Counted from the first letter of the stretch, positions 52,521 to 63,640 are shown. The stretch: 64,000 bases of DNA from Psococerastis gibbosa (GCA_963971405.1 OZ020491.1:24980855-25044854); one strand, 5' to 3'. A program made the numbers and translations. Notes: generated by a model from the sequence alone, not told the origin.

Positions 52521-52569
52521 TCGGATTTACTCAATAATTCAGAGTAGAATACAAGAGCAATGAGTCTTT

Positions 52570-52745
52570 TTTTTTTAATAAAAGATTAATCGCATACAAA
52601 CAATTTAATGAATGTATCCGAATAACCTCTTCAGTCGCCTCTGTAGGTTAGTACCCGTGTTGAGTTACGACGCGTCTCCGATCGCATGGCGTGTAAAGAC
52701 TCGCACAAGTGCAAGCCCGTTACCACCTGGCCATCGAAGTCGATC
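52570..52745 (-). mobile_element. tRNA-headed SINE, family B
   Basis: Well-preserved copy. Minus-strand head ATCGACTTCGATGGCCAGGT and tail AATTGTTTGTATGCGATTAA. Confidence 0.78.
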
Positions 52746-52837
52746 TTTATCGTCAGTTCTTATCAGGACTAAACCGTCAGTCCTTCTCAAGGCTTAGCCT
52801 GATGATGGGAGTAGCACCCACTCCCGAAACGACGCCC

Positions 52838-52985
52838 CTTCCCCTGACAATGGGCTCCGCCTTAATTGTTCGATGACTATGAGGCCAATGCCTGTAATGA
52901 CTATTAACACAACATGCAATGTAATTCCAACTAACCCTTTTTAAAATAGTATTACACCATTGCTATTAACCTTTACCAATAGATT
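52838..52985 (+). repeat. Dispersed repeat, second copy of 38040-38220
   Basis: CCCCTGACAATGGGCTCCGC...TAACCTTTACCAATA. Confidence 0.6.
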
Positions 52986-53092
52986 AAATCTTCTGAAGTT
53001 GACTCTGGTTTTCCAATTACCCATTTTCTACATGAAAAAATAAAGTCTGCAACTCGCGCGTGTCGAATCAGCCGTGTGTACCGGGCCTTCAG

Positions 53093-53468
53093 AGGACATG
53101 CTACATAGAAAATTAGCACCCCAAAATTTGTTGTTTTTATTGGCATTTTATTATTTTATTTAATTAACAAAGCAAGTCATTAAAGATTTGGCGCATGGAA
53201 GTTGTAGAAGACTGCTGCATGCATCATGTAATAGGAAATATTAAATTTTTGTTACTTTAGTTCTTTCATAAATACCAGATCGCGTATTCTGCGATTTTTG
53301 GAAGAACTATACGAAACCGAGAAGTGAAAGTACCCGATTATATAATGCACGAAGTAGTCTTCTAAAACTTAGATGAGCCAGATTTTTAATAACTTGCTGA
53401 GTTAATTAAATAAAAAATGAAAAGTATTTAATTTTGGGGTGCTAATTTTCTACGTGACATATCCTCTT
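53093..53468. mobile_element. Foldback MITE of the TTAA family, copy 2
   Basis: AGAGGACATGCTACATAGAA...TTAGCACCCC inverted as GGGGTGCTAATTTTCTACGT...TCCTC, followed by TTAA. Confidence 0.78.
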
Positions 53469-54404
53469 AAATTGTGCGGGAAAGGCTAATTTTAGTGACG
53501 GGTGGTGGTGCGGGACTCGCCGGTATTTTTGGTGGCGCTGCTAGGACTATGTTGCCGACGGCATTTATTCATCCCCTCAAATTTTTTTTTCTAATTTATT
53601 TTCCTACTGATTATTAACTTAATTTTTTTTTCCTTGATGAGCCTATAAATGGTACTGTAAATGATTCAGTTATTTGCCATTGGACATAGATCTCAATATT
53701 CTTCAATTTGGTTTTATCCATGTTAAAAAATTGGGTGCTGCTAGGTATTTATTTATTTTTTAATAGCGGGCTTTTGGGAATAATATAGTACACATTTGGT
53801 TAAAGGATTAGCAGCCGGATCATGGCAATTTTAATACCGGGGTTAATGTAATACCATGATTACCGTGTCACATGTTGGTATTAATCAAATTGTTTAAAAT
53901 AAATTAACAGTAAATTTCAGAATGTTTTAAATTGTGATGTTGGCAATACTGAAGAATCCAACTGACGCAACGCTGCCGCAGCAAATATAAATAGCAATTA
54001 ATATTAGTATTTAAATCACCATGATCGGGCTGCAGTGGGCTGATTATGGCGTTTAGTATTAACTTACTACTATATATAGGGTTAAAATGTATACAATCCA
54101 ATTTTGAATACCAATTTCCATTGTAAAATTATCTTGTTTACATTTTTAATCACAGGTTAAGATTAAAAATAATCGCCATAGTAGGCCCGCTGGAAATAGT
54201 GGGCTCACATGCATTTTTAATTTAATTTACTACATAAGCTAAAAAGATTTGGTCATTGAATGGTTTGGTATATGGAAGTTGTATAGCACACAGGAACCTT
54301 GGGTATTTTACTTTTTGGCGCTGACATTTCTTATTGAACTTTAAATTTCAGTCCTAATATTTTAGTTCATTAAATAATTACAACACCTAAAATTAGAAAC
54401 TGGT
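53469..54404. other. Gene-free AT-rich interval
   Basis: Nothing recognised. Confidence 0.35.
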
Positions 54405-55052
54405 ATGAGTGAACCCATGTACATGCTTTCCTATTAACTAATCAGTATAGGTACTGAGACACATTATATGAGTAGTTCCATGGTAAATAATTGTCCTGAG
54501 GTTGTAAAATTGCGGTTGCCTCGTATTTTTTTTACTCAGAACCAAAACTTTGCTTGGGAAAGAAACAGGTTCGGTTTTGTTACTCTAATTAACTCCTGCC
54601 TGAAGTAAGAAAGCAGAAAAAATATTTTTAGTAATTTTTCATGAAAATTCAGTCTTAATTAATTTTTTCACCCTTAACCAAACGCGCAAGCGCAAGCGAC
54701 CCCCCGCATTTTATTAACATTAATAAGGGCTTAAATATAAAAGAAATCGTTGGAGCCGTTCTTGAGAAATTATTTTTTTAGACTTTTTTTTTTAGTTTTT
54801 TGAGTTAGCCCAAAATAATAAAGTTCCCGAGGTATGATTTTTGTGAACCAAAAAGCCAAATTTCATCCACCGAGTAGTTTGCCCGGAAATCAATGAACAG
54901 ACAGAGCGACAGACAGAAAGACAGCCATTTCGTAGAAACCAATTTTTTGACTTGCAGGGACCTCAAACCATGTAAATCCGTTGAAATCTCGGAATCGAAA
55001 ATTTCGACCATCACAAAGCTTTCCTTATGCTACGTATAAATTGGAAAGCAAA
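54405..55052 (+). repeat. R1 interspersed repeat, diverged
   Basis: Conserved from TTGGAGCCGTTCTTGAGAAA to TACGTATAAATTGGAAAG; the left end is degraded. Confidence 0.7.
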
Positions 55053-55151
55053 AAATTTCTTGAGAATTCAATTGTATCTAGTGTATTCTTTTGAGGTTAT
55101 GGTGTTACTGAGTATATATGATAGTATAGGCACACCAAACGTCAATTTATA

Positions 55152-55261
55152 GGCGGACTTAGAGTAAAACAAACATTTCCGTCAATGTCATTTGCATTCT
55201 GCAATGTGAGGTGGGTCACCGTATTTGTATTTAGCACTAGCAGGTCGGTGGAATCCCCGCC
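55152..55261. mobile_element. Partial Harbinger-like MITE
   Basis: GGCGGACTTAG...AGGTCGGTGGAATCCCCGCC with the CATTTCCGTCAATGTCATTT block of the composite elements. Confidence 0.6.
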
Positions 55262-56280
55262 TAAAAACTTTGTCTACGTAAGAAATTAAATGGAAATTAA
55301 CAACCGAATAATTCAAGGGTGACCAATATCTAAGTTCCACATCCTCTTAAATCTGCTTCTATTTGGTTTTACCTGGCAGCAGTATACCCCAGCCGCCAGG
55401 TAATGCTTAAATCACTTGCCCTAGCTATGTTTTTATGCTACACTATCTGATTTTATAAGATGAATGGCCCCCAGTTGGTTATTTTATGGCTTTGTTAGTT
55501 TTTAGTGACATGTTTATACCAGATGCATCTGTTCTATGCAGTGGCGGAGCGTGAGATAATTGCGAGTGTAATGCTTGTAATGCCAAGTAGGTAGGTATTT
55601 TTCTATGGCTCCAAATCTCAGAGAAAATAAATTAGCGGTTCTCACAAAATGACGACTATACAATGCATGTCACCAACTGCCCTAGTGAAATAATTCCACC
55701 CTCATCAAAAACAAGAAATTAGATCGGGATGAGGTTCAAACACATTCCCCTCTTTATTAAAATCAAATAAGACAACACTAACAATCTTAAAAACAACCCA
55801 CTATGAAAGCTTCTTAGAAAACAAATTAAAAGACAGCCCCACCCCCGACAGTGAAGTGAAAAAAAGACAAAAACTGCCGAGCAGATACGGATAATCGAAC
55901 CATTCTGGGAAGAATATAGCAAATAAGTGAAGAAGAAAAAGCAATATTCGGATAAGGGGGCCGGATAATGGATGGATGGAGGGGTTGAAATATAATGAAG
56001 GTGCAGCCCTACAACGAGCTATAAGGGCGACACTCACTGCCAGATGTAAGGGCAGACGTGGGAAGAGGGAGGAGGGAGGAGGGGGAATCATTGGGGGATC
56101 GTCGGGGAAGGGTGGGGAAGCTGAGTACGTTCCGTTCACGTACTTGTTCTGGGTTTCTTTATGAAGGTTTTAAAAAAATTCTTTTTACCTACTGCCTATG
56201 CCGATAATTAATGCGGAAACAATACCAATAATCCGAAAAAAAAATCAGTGGGGTCGTTGGCAGAACAAGGTTCACCTGAC
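55262..56280. other. Interval without a recognised gene
   Basis: Purine-rich stretch at 55960-56130. The long minus-strand frame there (55801-56139) is low complexity and Pro/Leu-rich. Confidence 0.35.
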
Positions 56281-56355
56281 CACTAGTGGATCTAGAAATT
56301 CGTGGGGGGGGGGGGGCTGAGCTAGTGGATGGAAAGTCTATAGTCAGGAGGCGCC

Positions 56356-56815
56356 AACGGCCTTACCATGTTGAATCCATGAGAGCAGAGCATGTTTCAA
56401 ACTGTGGAAAACATGGTAGTGTGCACAGCGTTGGCAGGGGAACATGGTGGAACTGCCAGTCTAAGTGCGTTTCAAGTCCTGGTCTGAATTAATCATGTGA
56501 CTTTACTATATGTTCCCCAAGTGGTTCGGAATCCACTATAATCAGGAGGTCCACCCTGTCAGTCAACTCCCCTTTTCCCCGAGGTGAAAGAGTCTGTCCT
56601 TAGGGTGCCTCAAGTTAACAAACAGACTCACTCCCCCCGCCAGACTGACAGGGTTGCTGAAAGCAAAAAATGCTGAAAGCAGGCGTTGGAAACAACATAG
56701 TCAGGAGGCGTTTTGGCACAATGTGACAGGAATTATTGTTAGCGATGATAGCATTATTTACATCGAAATTTAGAGGAACATTTCATCTACTACATGACAT
56801 CTTATTTATGGCTCT
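56356..56815 (+). mobile_element. 5S-headed SINE, copy 3
   Basis: Starts GCCAACGGCCTTACCATGTT and then GAATCCA; its extended tail is shared with copy 2 (GTCAGGAGGCGTTTTGGCAC...ACATCTTATTT). Confidence 0.7.
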
Positions 56816-56944
56816 ACAATAGATTTTTCCGGGGAAACTCGTTTTTAGACAGCCGTAAAATGGGGCAGAAGGGACGCTTCAACATCTGGTCCTTTGACAA
56901 GTTGCTGCAAGTCGGATTCCCGCAGGAATCACTGTATTTCCATA

Positions 56945-57180
56945 AGCTACACTGATGGCACATTCTTCTTTTGAGATCATAATCTCAACGATTGGTTGGC
57001 AGCAGCTCCCTGCATGTCATCCTCCAGCTCTCTCGGTCCTCCTCACCTCTTGGTACGTTCGAGCTCCTGCGTCTTCCTTCAGTTGATCCATGAATTCCTT
57101 CTTCGGCCGCCCTCTTCTATTGGTTCCTTACACTGTGCCCTCAATGATGGTGTGAAACAGATTTTTTTTCTTAATAAATG
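56945..57180 (-). mobile_element. LINE C-terminal fragment
   Basis: On the minus strand GRPKKEFMDQLKEDAGARTY, QEVRRTERAGG and CRELLPTNR-like remains. Several breaks. Confidence 0.7.
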
Positions 57181-57329
57181 CCCTACCCATTTCGCTCATC
57201 TATTTTTTATATATGGTACATTACCATGTGTTAATACAATCATTATGGTAGTATATTTATGTGCACTATAACGGCGCCTTATCCCTCCCACGGGGTCGGC
57301 GGTACGGATCTTCAGCTTCGCAGGGGTTT

Positions 57330-57422
57330 CATTCAGTCTTAAGTATCATCCTGTGAGAGACCGAGCGTCCTTAGGCCTTCCCTCACTTTTGTTTCAAGTG
57401 CCATCCAGCTCGGTCGTCCTAT
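57330..57422 (-). mobile_element. LINE C-terminal fragment next to a minisatellite
   Basis: VEGTSPIGRPSWMALETKVR, then EGLRTLGLSQDDT; paralogous to 37040-37160. Confidence 0.6.
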
Positions 57423-57880
57423 AGGGCTTGTGCCCTCCACCTTATAGTTCCTCACACGTTGTAGGGCGTGCGCTCCACCGTATAGTCCCTCACACGTTGT
57501 AGGACGTGCCCTCCACCGTATAGTTCCTCTCACGTTTTAGGACGTGCCCTCCACCGTATAGTTCCTCATACGTTGTAGGGCGTGCCCTCCACCGTATAGT
57601 CCCTCACACGTTGTAGGGCGTGCCCTCCACCGTATAGTTCCTCACACGTTGTATGACGTGCCCTCCACCGTATAGTTCCACACACGTTGTAGGACGTGCC
57701 CTCCACCGTATAGTTCCTCACACGTTGTATGACGTGCCCTCCACCGTATAGTTCCACACACGTTGTAGGACGTGCCCTCCACCGTATAGTTCCTCACACG
57801 TTGTAGGACGTGCCCTCCACCGTATAGTTCCTCACACGTTGTAGGACGTACCCTCCACCGTATAGTCCCTCACACGTTGT
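57423..57880 (-). repeat. Tandem array, about twelve 38-bp units
   Basis: The unit contains CCTCACACGTTGTAGGACGT and GCCCTCCACCGTATAGTT. It abuts the LINE fragment, and the first unit overlaps the LINE peptide VEGTSPIGRP, so the array seems to have grown from it. The open frames across it have no independent meaning. Confidence 0.9.
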
Positions 57881-58369
57881 AGCAGGTGTCCATCTTCTCT
57901 TCTTTTCGTGTGGCCCCACCACGCCAGTCTTCGTTCCCTGACTTTATCGGTGATAAGGGCTACTTGCATCTCTACCCGGATGTCCTCGTTACATTACTAT
58001 GTGTTAATACTATCATTATGGTAACATGAATTATGTAAAAGCCGGCATGGCGGTCGAAGCAAGTAAATAAACTATAATTTTTCCTAGTTTATTCTATGAC
58101 CTACTTGGTGGCCAAAGCAAAAACATTGTGTTAATGTTATGCCTTATTTGCGCCAACTTTTCCGATTTATACGGTGGGTCAATATCTTTAATTTCCATAA
58201 AATAACGGTCTGATCTTCTACATTGCGTCATTGTAATGTGCCTCTTTACATTACTTTTATGTCTTTTCTTTTTCTTTTGTGTGATTTATGGTGCTGAACT
58301 GTTTTTTATTTCTTTTTTATTCGTCGGAGTGCTGACCTATATCGGTCTTACATTGGAAAATATTTCGGG
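57881..58369. other. Gene-free interval
   Basis: Nothing recognised. Confidence 0.35.
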
Positions 58370-58735
58370 GTGTTTTAAGAGAATATGCTAGGTAGAAAAT
58401 TGGCACCCCAAAATCAAACACTTCATTTTTATTTCATTAACTCAGCAAGTTATTAAAAATTTGGCTCACTTAAGTTGTAGAAGACTACTTCGTGCATCAT
58501 TTTTACTTTTCAGTTTTGTAGTTTTTCCAAAAATTCTAGATTACGTGAAATTTTAGTCCCCACTGGTTTTTATGAAAGAACTAGAGTATCAAAATATGTA
58601 TTATGCATGAAGTAGTCTTCTACAACTTACATACTTTTGACAAACATACTTGCTTTGTTAAATAATTAAAAAATAAAAAGTCAATAAAAGCAACAAATTT
58701 TGGCGGGCTTATTTTCTACGTAGCATGACCTCTTA
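58370..58735. mobile_element. Foldback MITE of the TTAA family, copy 3
   Basis: Both ends abut TTAA (TTTTAAGAGAATATGC and GCATGACCTCTTAAGAG), a piggyBac-like target. Internal GAAGTAGTCTTCTACAACTT arms. Confidence 0.8.
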
Positions 58736-59425
58736 AGAGAGTGTGAGTATTGTGAAAAAATATACTTTTTAGGTATAGAGAGGAAAAGGCTCGATCCGAC
58801 GACTGATACTACTTATCATTTAAGTGACTCTTATTTTGTTATTATTTTTGTTGTTATTATTGAATCAGCTGACGTAGTTAGTTAGCAATTTTGTTTGCCT
58901 ATGTTTATCCTACTGCCCGTGTTTTTAACATTGTATATGCTTAAAAAAATTTCCTCTAGTTGCAGAATGAAAAGGTGGATTGACAAAGTAGAATGGCTAA
59001 GTCCTACGCCCCTTGTTTCCCCCTTTAAAACACCCCCCGGATATACAATAGCTCAACAATTCCTACAAAAGATGCACCTACATTATCCAACTCTAATCAT
59101 TTGTGATTCTTCTTATATTATGTTTTCTTTGATTATAAGATGAGCAGGTGATTTAAATTGTTCGGTACGTGGGAGGCGTCTTCATAGAGGGTTTGTAAAT
59201 GGTGCACAAGGGAGCACAGCTTCTATATCCCTATCGATTTGGGCAACCCCTCGTACTCTGGGGCCGGAGGGTGTTCGAAAACTTCCTCTTGTCACGGCTG
59301 TGGGTCCTCAGGCGGCCTAGAGACCGATAGCTGGATAATTTGGTATTTTCCATTTTGTTTCTGGAGGAGTCTTGGGGGTTCTTCTTTAAATGCACTATAC
59401 GGGGGCGAAACATAGTGTGTGAGTG
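58736..59425. other. Gene-free interval
   Basis: The 82-codon frame at 58895 has a hydrophobic start but no splice or domain support. Confidence 0.35.
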
Positions 59426-59429
59426 GGAA

Positions 59430-59810
59430 ACAACTAAAAAATTCGAAGCATTTGAGATGTGGTGCTATCGTCGCATGCTAAGAACACCTTGGCAAGCCCA
59501 TGTTACCTACGAGGAGGTTCTAACCAGAATAAGCGAAAGCAAAACTCTGGTTGCATCCATATGTAAGACGAGCTCGCTGGATCGGACATTTGCTACGACA
59601 CGAGAACTTTGTAAGCTGCATCATAAAAGGAACCATGGAAGGCGTCAACTGACCTGGGCGCCCAAGAAAAGAGTATCTGCAGCAAGTGATTGAGGATGTA
59701 GGGGCCAATACATACGTGGAGCTGAGGAGGGCGTGCCAGGATCGAGGGGAGTGGAGGCAACGATGCCACATGTTGCTGCCAACCAGCCAGCCTGCTGTTA
59801 CTTGAAGAGA
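59430..59810 (+). mobile_element. LINE C-terminal fragment
   Basis: FEAFEMWCYRRMLRTPWQAH, TYEEVLTRISE, then YLQQVIEDVGANTYVELRRA, CQDRGEWRQRCHMLLPTSQP. Characteristic end of an RTE-like polyprotein with frame changes. Confidence 0.82.
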
Positions 59811-59871
59811 AAAATGCCTCTTCTATCGAAGATAGAGACAAGAGACAACTCAAATGCATACCGTACATTCG

Positions 59872-59965
59872 CAATTTGTGGTGAAAATCGTTCTGCAACC
59901 GTTGGTGCTTTTGAAAGTGTCTCAGATTGAGAAAACCCAGAAATTGGCTCACTTGTACAAAAAGC
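59872..59965 (+). repeat. Short dispersed repeat, second copy of 4391-4485
   Basis: AATTTGTGGTGAAAATCGTT...GGCTCACTTGTAC. Confidence 0.6.
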
Positions 59966-59989
59966 TGAAGATGTTAGCGTCCGATTGAA

Positions 59990-60112
59990 GAACCAGTAGA
60001 ATCCGGGCTGATGGGCCGTGGTCGAAATGAAAGTGAACTTCCAAACGTTTCGTCAACATCTGCGGTCGACATCTTCAGTGGAACTGCGTAGGCTTCTAAG
60101 ATTGTATCTTGG
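59990..60112 (+). repeat. Half copy of the ACATCTGCGG foldback element
   Basis: Matches the right arm of 37827-38022 (GTAGAATCCGGG..., CAAACGTTTCGTCAACATCT, GTGGAACTGCGTAG). Confidence 0.7.
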
Positions 60113-60311
60113 AGGCTCAGCAGCAACTGTGTGGGCAGTGGGATGAGCTCTGATATTTATACTAAATTGCGAGGTGGTGGGGGTGGAGGCTTTGCTGTTA
60201 CATCGTTAGCGTCCGACTGGGTCGAGTATATGAAATGCGCCCGGGGCGACCCCCTCACACTGCGCACACGGCAAGAGGGAAAAGTTTTTTTTTCTTTTAG
60301 TTTGATTATTT

Positions 60312-60662
60312 AAAAAAAAAAGGTTAATTGCATACAAACAATTTAATGAATGTATCCGATTGACCTCTTCAGTCGCCTCTGTAGGTTAGTACCCGTGTTG
60401 AGTTACGACACGTCTCCAATCGCATGGCGTATAGAGACTCGCACAAGTACAAGCACGCTACCACCTTGCCACAATGGTGTAGATCCACGGGGGAGGTCAC
60501 CAGGGTCATGACCCCCCCCCCTTTGTGAGTAAATTCAAAAGATAGTAAAAATATTTATTACAAAAACAATTTCTCGGGAGGGTGGGGGTATAGGCTGCAC
60601 ACTTGTGACCCACCCTAAATTTTCCGCTGGATCCTCCTTTGCCTTGCCATCAAAGTCGATGA
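60312..60662 (-). mobile_element. Family B SINE split by a hAT-like MITE
   Basis: SINE body at 60312-60471 and its head remnant at 60642-60662 are separated by the element at 60472-60641. Confidence 0.8.
60472..60641. mobile_element. hAT-like MITE with perfect 8-bp target duplication
   Basis: CCTTGCCA at 60464-60471 and 60642-60649 flanks CAATGGTGTAGATCCACGG...CCGCTGGATCCTCCTTTG, whose ends are imperfect inverted repeats of the CAGNGGCGGATCCAG type. Confidence 0.85.
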
Positions 60663-60856
60663 AGAAGTCCAAAAAGGTTGTCGACCCCGGCTCTACACCA
60701 TGTACACGATTATTGAGACTACTGATTATAGCAGCAGAGGGTGCACATTGTTCAGATTGGTCACAAGTTCCCGTTAGTCAAGTTCCAACATGAAGTACTG
60801 TGTTTCTACAAGTTATAACGTGTAGATCTCTAATTGTGTACCTCTTTTCGTTGCAG

Positions 60857-60896
60857 ATGTTAGGTCACGATGAGTGACATAAGCAAGCAGGCTGCC

Positions 60897-60949
<53 letters not shown>

Positions 60950-61028
60950 CAGCATGGAGCAGCAGCAACAACAACAGCAGCAGCAGCAGCTGGCTGATGC
61001 GTCGCAGCAACTTCTTGCACAGGCGCAG
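60857..61028 (+). CDS. Start-codon exon of a glutamine-rich protein (gene continues to the right)
   Basis: An acceptor CTCTTTTCGTTGCAG ends at 60856 and a donor CAGGTACGT starts at 61029. Thirteen non-coding bases precede ATG at 60870. An upstream ATG at 60857 would meet TAG after one codon, so the second is chosen. The 53 encoded residues are MSDISKQAAQ, two Gln tracts split by HSME, and LADASQQLLAQAQ, ending in phase 0. The tracts use mixed CAG and CAA codons. Such tracts are common at the N-terminus of transcriptional regulators, but the family cannot be named from this exon. Non-coding exon(s) must lie upstream, possibly at 31.4-31.6 kb. The next intron carries a large foldback element. 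Confidence 0.75.
60898..60990 (+). repeat. Interrupted (CAG/CAA)n trinucleotide tract in coding sequence
   Basis: Two runs separated by CACAGCATGGAG. CAA interruptions would stabilise it against slippage. Confidence 0.9.
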
Positions 61029-61111
61029 GTACGTTTTCAATTCTTTTTCTTTCAATTAATCTCGAGGATAATTTTACCATACACTGACGTTTATAAGTTT
61101 ATGGGTATAAC

Positions 61112-61779
61112 CTTAGACCATATAATACTCTAGACACGCCATGTTAGAATTTCCGAGGGACCAACATAAAATGACGTCACACACTGGCAAAACGCAAAAG
61201 CAGCTGCTTTTAAAGGCGCGAACCTATTATTTTCAAGTTTGTTTAGGTGGTTATTTCACTTGTCATATTTCCTTCATTTGTGTATTAAAAAATGATGAGA
61301 TTTTTGTTTTTAAGGAGACTATTATGTAGATACTTAACTTAACTATTATAAATTTAAGTTATAATATGGTAGAGACTTGTTATTGATGTCTCTACCATAT
61401 TGTAACTTGATTTATTAAGTATCTACATAATAGACTCATTAGAAAAAAGTTCTCATCATTTTTTAATGCACAAATGAAGAAAAAATGACAAGTGGAATAA
61501 CCGCCTTAGTTAATTAATTAATTGCAGTGAGAGTACCTTTTTTTAACTTTGGTTAAACTTATTTAATATTCAAATCTTGAATTAGAAACTTTTAACGAAC
61601 AGGCCGTTATTTTTTTTTTTTTTTTTTTTTTTTTAACGAACTAGGCCAGGTTACCTAGCAACAAAGTCTCTGTTGCTAGATAATCTGGGCTGTGACGTCA
61701 TCCGCTGGTAAAGTTGGTGCCCCAACTTTCTCATGCAGTGCATCTAGAATGCTGTGTCTAGAGTGTTATATGGTCTAAG
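61112..61779. mobile_element. Large hAT-like foldback element in the intron
   Basis: Arms start CTTAGACCATATAATACTCT and end AGAGTGTTATATGGTCTAAG; inverted homology continues through AAATGACAAGTG and AATGATGAGA blocks. Flanking octamers GGTATAAC and AGTATAAC differ by one base. A smaller palindrome (61314-61437, AAGGAGACTATTATG... arms) forms its centre, and a poly-T run lies at about 61610. Confidence 0.75.
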
Positions 61780-61787
61780 AGTATAAC

Positions 61788-62894
61788 CTTCACTGTTGGC
61801 CCAGCACCAGTCATGTATTTCCGAATATACGGGGCAAATTTATGGGTGGCACAATTTTGGGGATAAACAACCTATATTTAGTGTAGGACCCACAAAAAAT
61901 AAAAGTTTAATAAATAATGTCTAATTAGAAATAATTCCTGTGAGAGGCTGAAGCCAAGTGGTTCAGAATCCACTATAATGACTATTAAGAAGGGGTACTA
62001 ACAGAGGAAGATCAGGTTTATTTAGGATAATTTACGCCTATTCACGGGTAAGTTATTCTTTTCGATGGTGCTTCCCAGTAAAATTGCCCCGAAAATAAAC
62101 AGCTGTATGTGAGTCTGATGGCAAGAATGTCGCAAGTCCTTTTTATTGCATAAAAATAAAGATGGGAATATGTGTCAAGATAGACCTAACTTTTTTTTTG
62201 TACCGGATACATGTTGTCAATGCATTACCCCAAATGTTCCTAAAAATGTGCTTGGGGAGGTAATATAAATGTTAATAACTAATATTTTGTAATATTTTAA
62301 ACATAAGTTTCTTCAATTGGGTGCATTAATTTAAAGCTTGCTTTTGCTCGTTTAATATTTATTATTTATTCTTAGCTGTTATGGGTAAATGCGCTTTAAA
62401 TGTTAGAAATTTTATAGCATATATTTTTTTTAAACTTTTTTCGTCTTCTGAAAAATAAGGAGATAGCCAGAACAGTGGTGTTATGCTAAAGGTGAATCCG
62501 CCAAGCAATCACAATCACACCACTGCAAAATAATGAACTATCCTGGAGTAAGTGTGATTTTTTTCTAAATAAACTCTAATTAATGTAAATTGACTTACTG
62601 GTAAATGGATAAGAATTAAATGGCAAATTGTTTGTCAACATAAATTCAATTGTTGTTCACTGTGGCATATGCTAGACGTAGGCGGAGATTTTTTTATTAA
62701 GATAAAACAATAGAAAAACTAAAAATCTTCTGCTTTATTTTTAAACGTGTGTGTTGGTTTTAACATCAAGTTATTTTTAACTCTGGGCTAGTTTATCCTT
62801 TTGTGATGGTGATACGTCTACTGGTCCAAAGAACGGTAAATCCCAATTGGTTTGCTGCTAAGGTCAATGGCGGATCCACATTTCCTATTTAAAT
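61788..62894. other. Intron sequence without a recognised exon
   Basis: AT-rich. A fragment CCAAGTGGTTCAGAATCCAC (about 61957) matches the 5S-headed SINE body. An hAT-like end CAATGGCGGATCCACA lies at 62866. Confidence 0.45.
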
Positions 62895-63640
62895 ACGATA
62901 GTGTAACAAAAGCTTTGGGATGGTCTAAATTTTCGATTTCGAGATTTCATTTGATATCAGGTTCCAGAAACTAAAAAAGTGGTTTTTAAATAAATAAATA
63001 AAGACTTTTTTTGTTCTATTACTAAGCCAACCTAATGGAGTTAGGGCTAAAAAGGCATTTCTTACACTCAACTAGGAAAGCTCGGGACCACCTCATTTAC
63101 ATGCCCTCCGAAGCATTGCCAGAAAATGTAGTAAGTGTGGGACTCGAACCAACAACCTTTTGGTGAAAGTTGGAGTCTGTACCACTAATCTACATGTCCT
63201 TACGAAATGTCTGTCGATATGTCGATATGAGGGCAAACTACTCGGTGGATTTGGAGGAAATTTGGTATGAGGTTCACAAAAATCATACTTCGTGAATATA
63301 TTTTATTTTATTTCGGGCTAAATCAATTCAATTTTGGGGGTTTTAACTTCCAAAAAACTGTTAAATTTTTTTATTTTCATCCTGAACTATTTATTTTAAA
63401 TTCACATAATTATATTGCAGACGTTATTAATTAATCTAAACAAAATCCAATATGTCGCTTTCCCTTCTATAGCTTGGTTCTAGGGGCAGAAAACTAAATC
63501 AAAACTCAATTTCCATTCAAAATGACTAAAAATAATTTTTCTACGGATCCTTTCAATCGTTGCATTCTAACTATAGGTATATTTTGGTGTTAAATAGAGT
63601 AACAAAACCGAACAGGTTGCTTTTTCAAGTAATGTGTTGG
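62895..63640 (-). repeat. R1 repeat, reverse, interrupted by a SINE
   Basis: AAGCTTTGGGATGGTCTAAA...AAGTGGTTTTTA, then after the SINE TACGAAATGTCTGTCGATAT...ACCGAACAGGTTGC. Confidence 0.75.
62996..63199 (-). mobile_element. tRNA-headed SINE, family C, inserted in R1
   Basis: Minus strand: GGACATGTAGATTAGTGGTA, GTTGTTGGTTCGAGTCCC (B box), ACATTTTCTGGCAATGCTTC, ending in a (TTTA)n tail. It interrupts R1 between GGTTTTTA and TACGAAATG. Confidence 0.82.

Noticed and set aside
55801-56139. 112-residue Pro/Leu-rich minus-strand frame
   Set aside because: Reverse of a purine-rich low-complexity stretch, with no splice or domain support.
57339-57757. Two Gly/Arg-rich minus-strand frames
   Set aside because: Products of the 38-bp minisatellite, whose unit length is not a multiple of three.
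60813-61080. Poly-Leu and poly-Ala minus-strand frames
   Set aside because: Antisense readings of the coding CAG/CAA tract.
62440-62560. Possible next exon of the glutamine-rich gene (QNSGVMLKVNPPSNHNH)
   Set aside because: The acceptor has no pyrimidine tract and no in-frame donor follows before stops.
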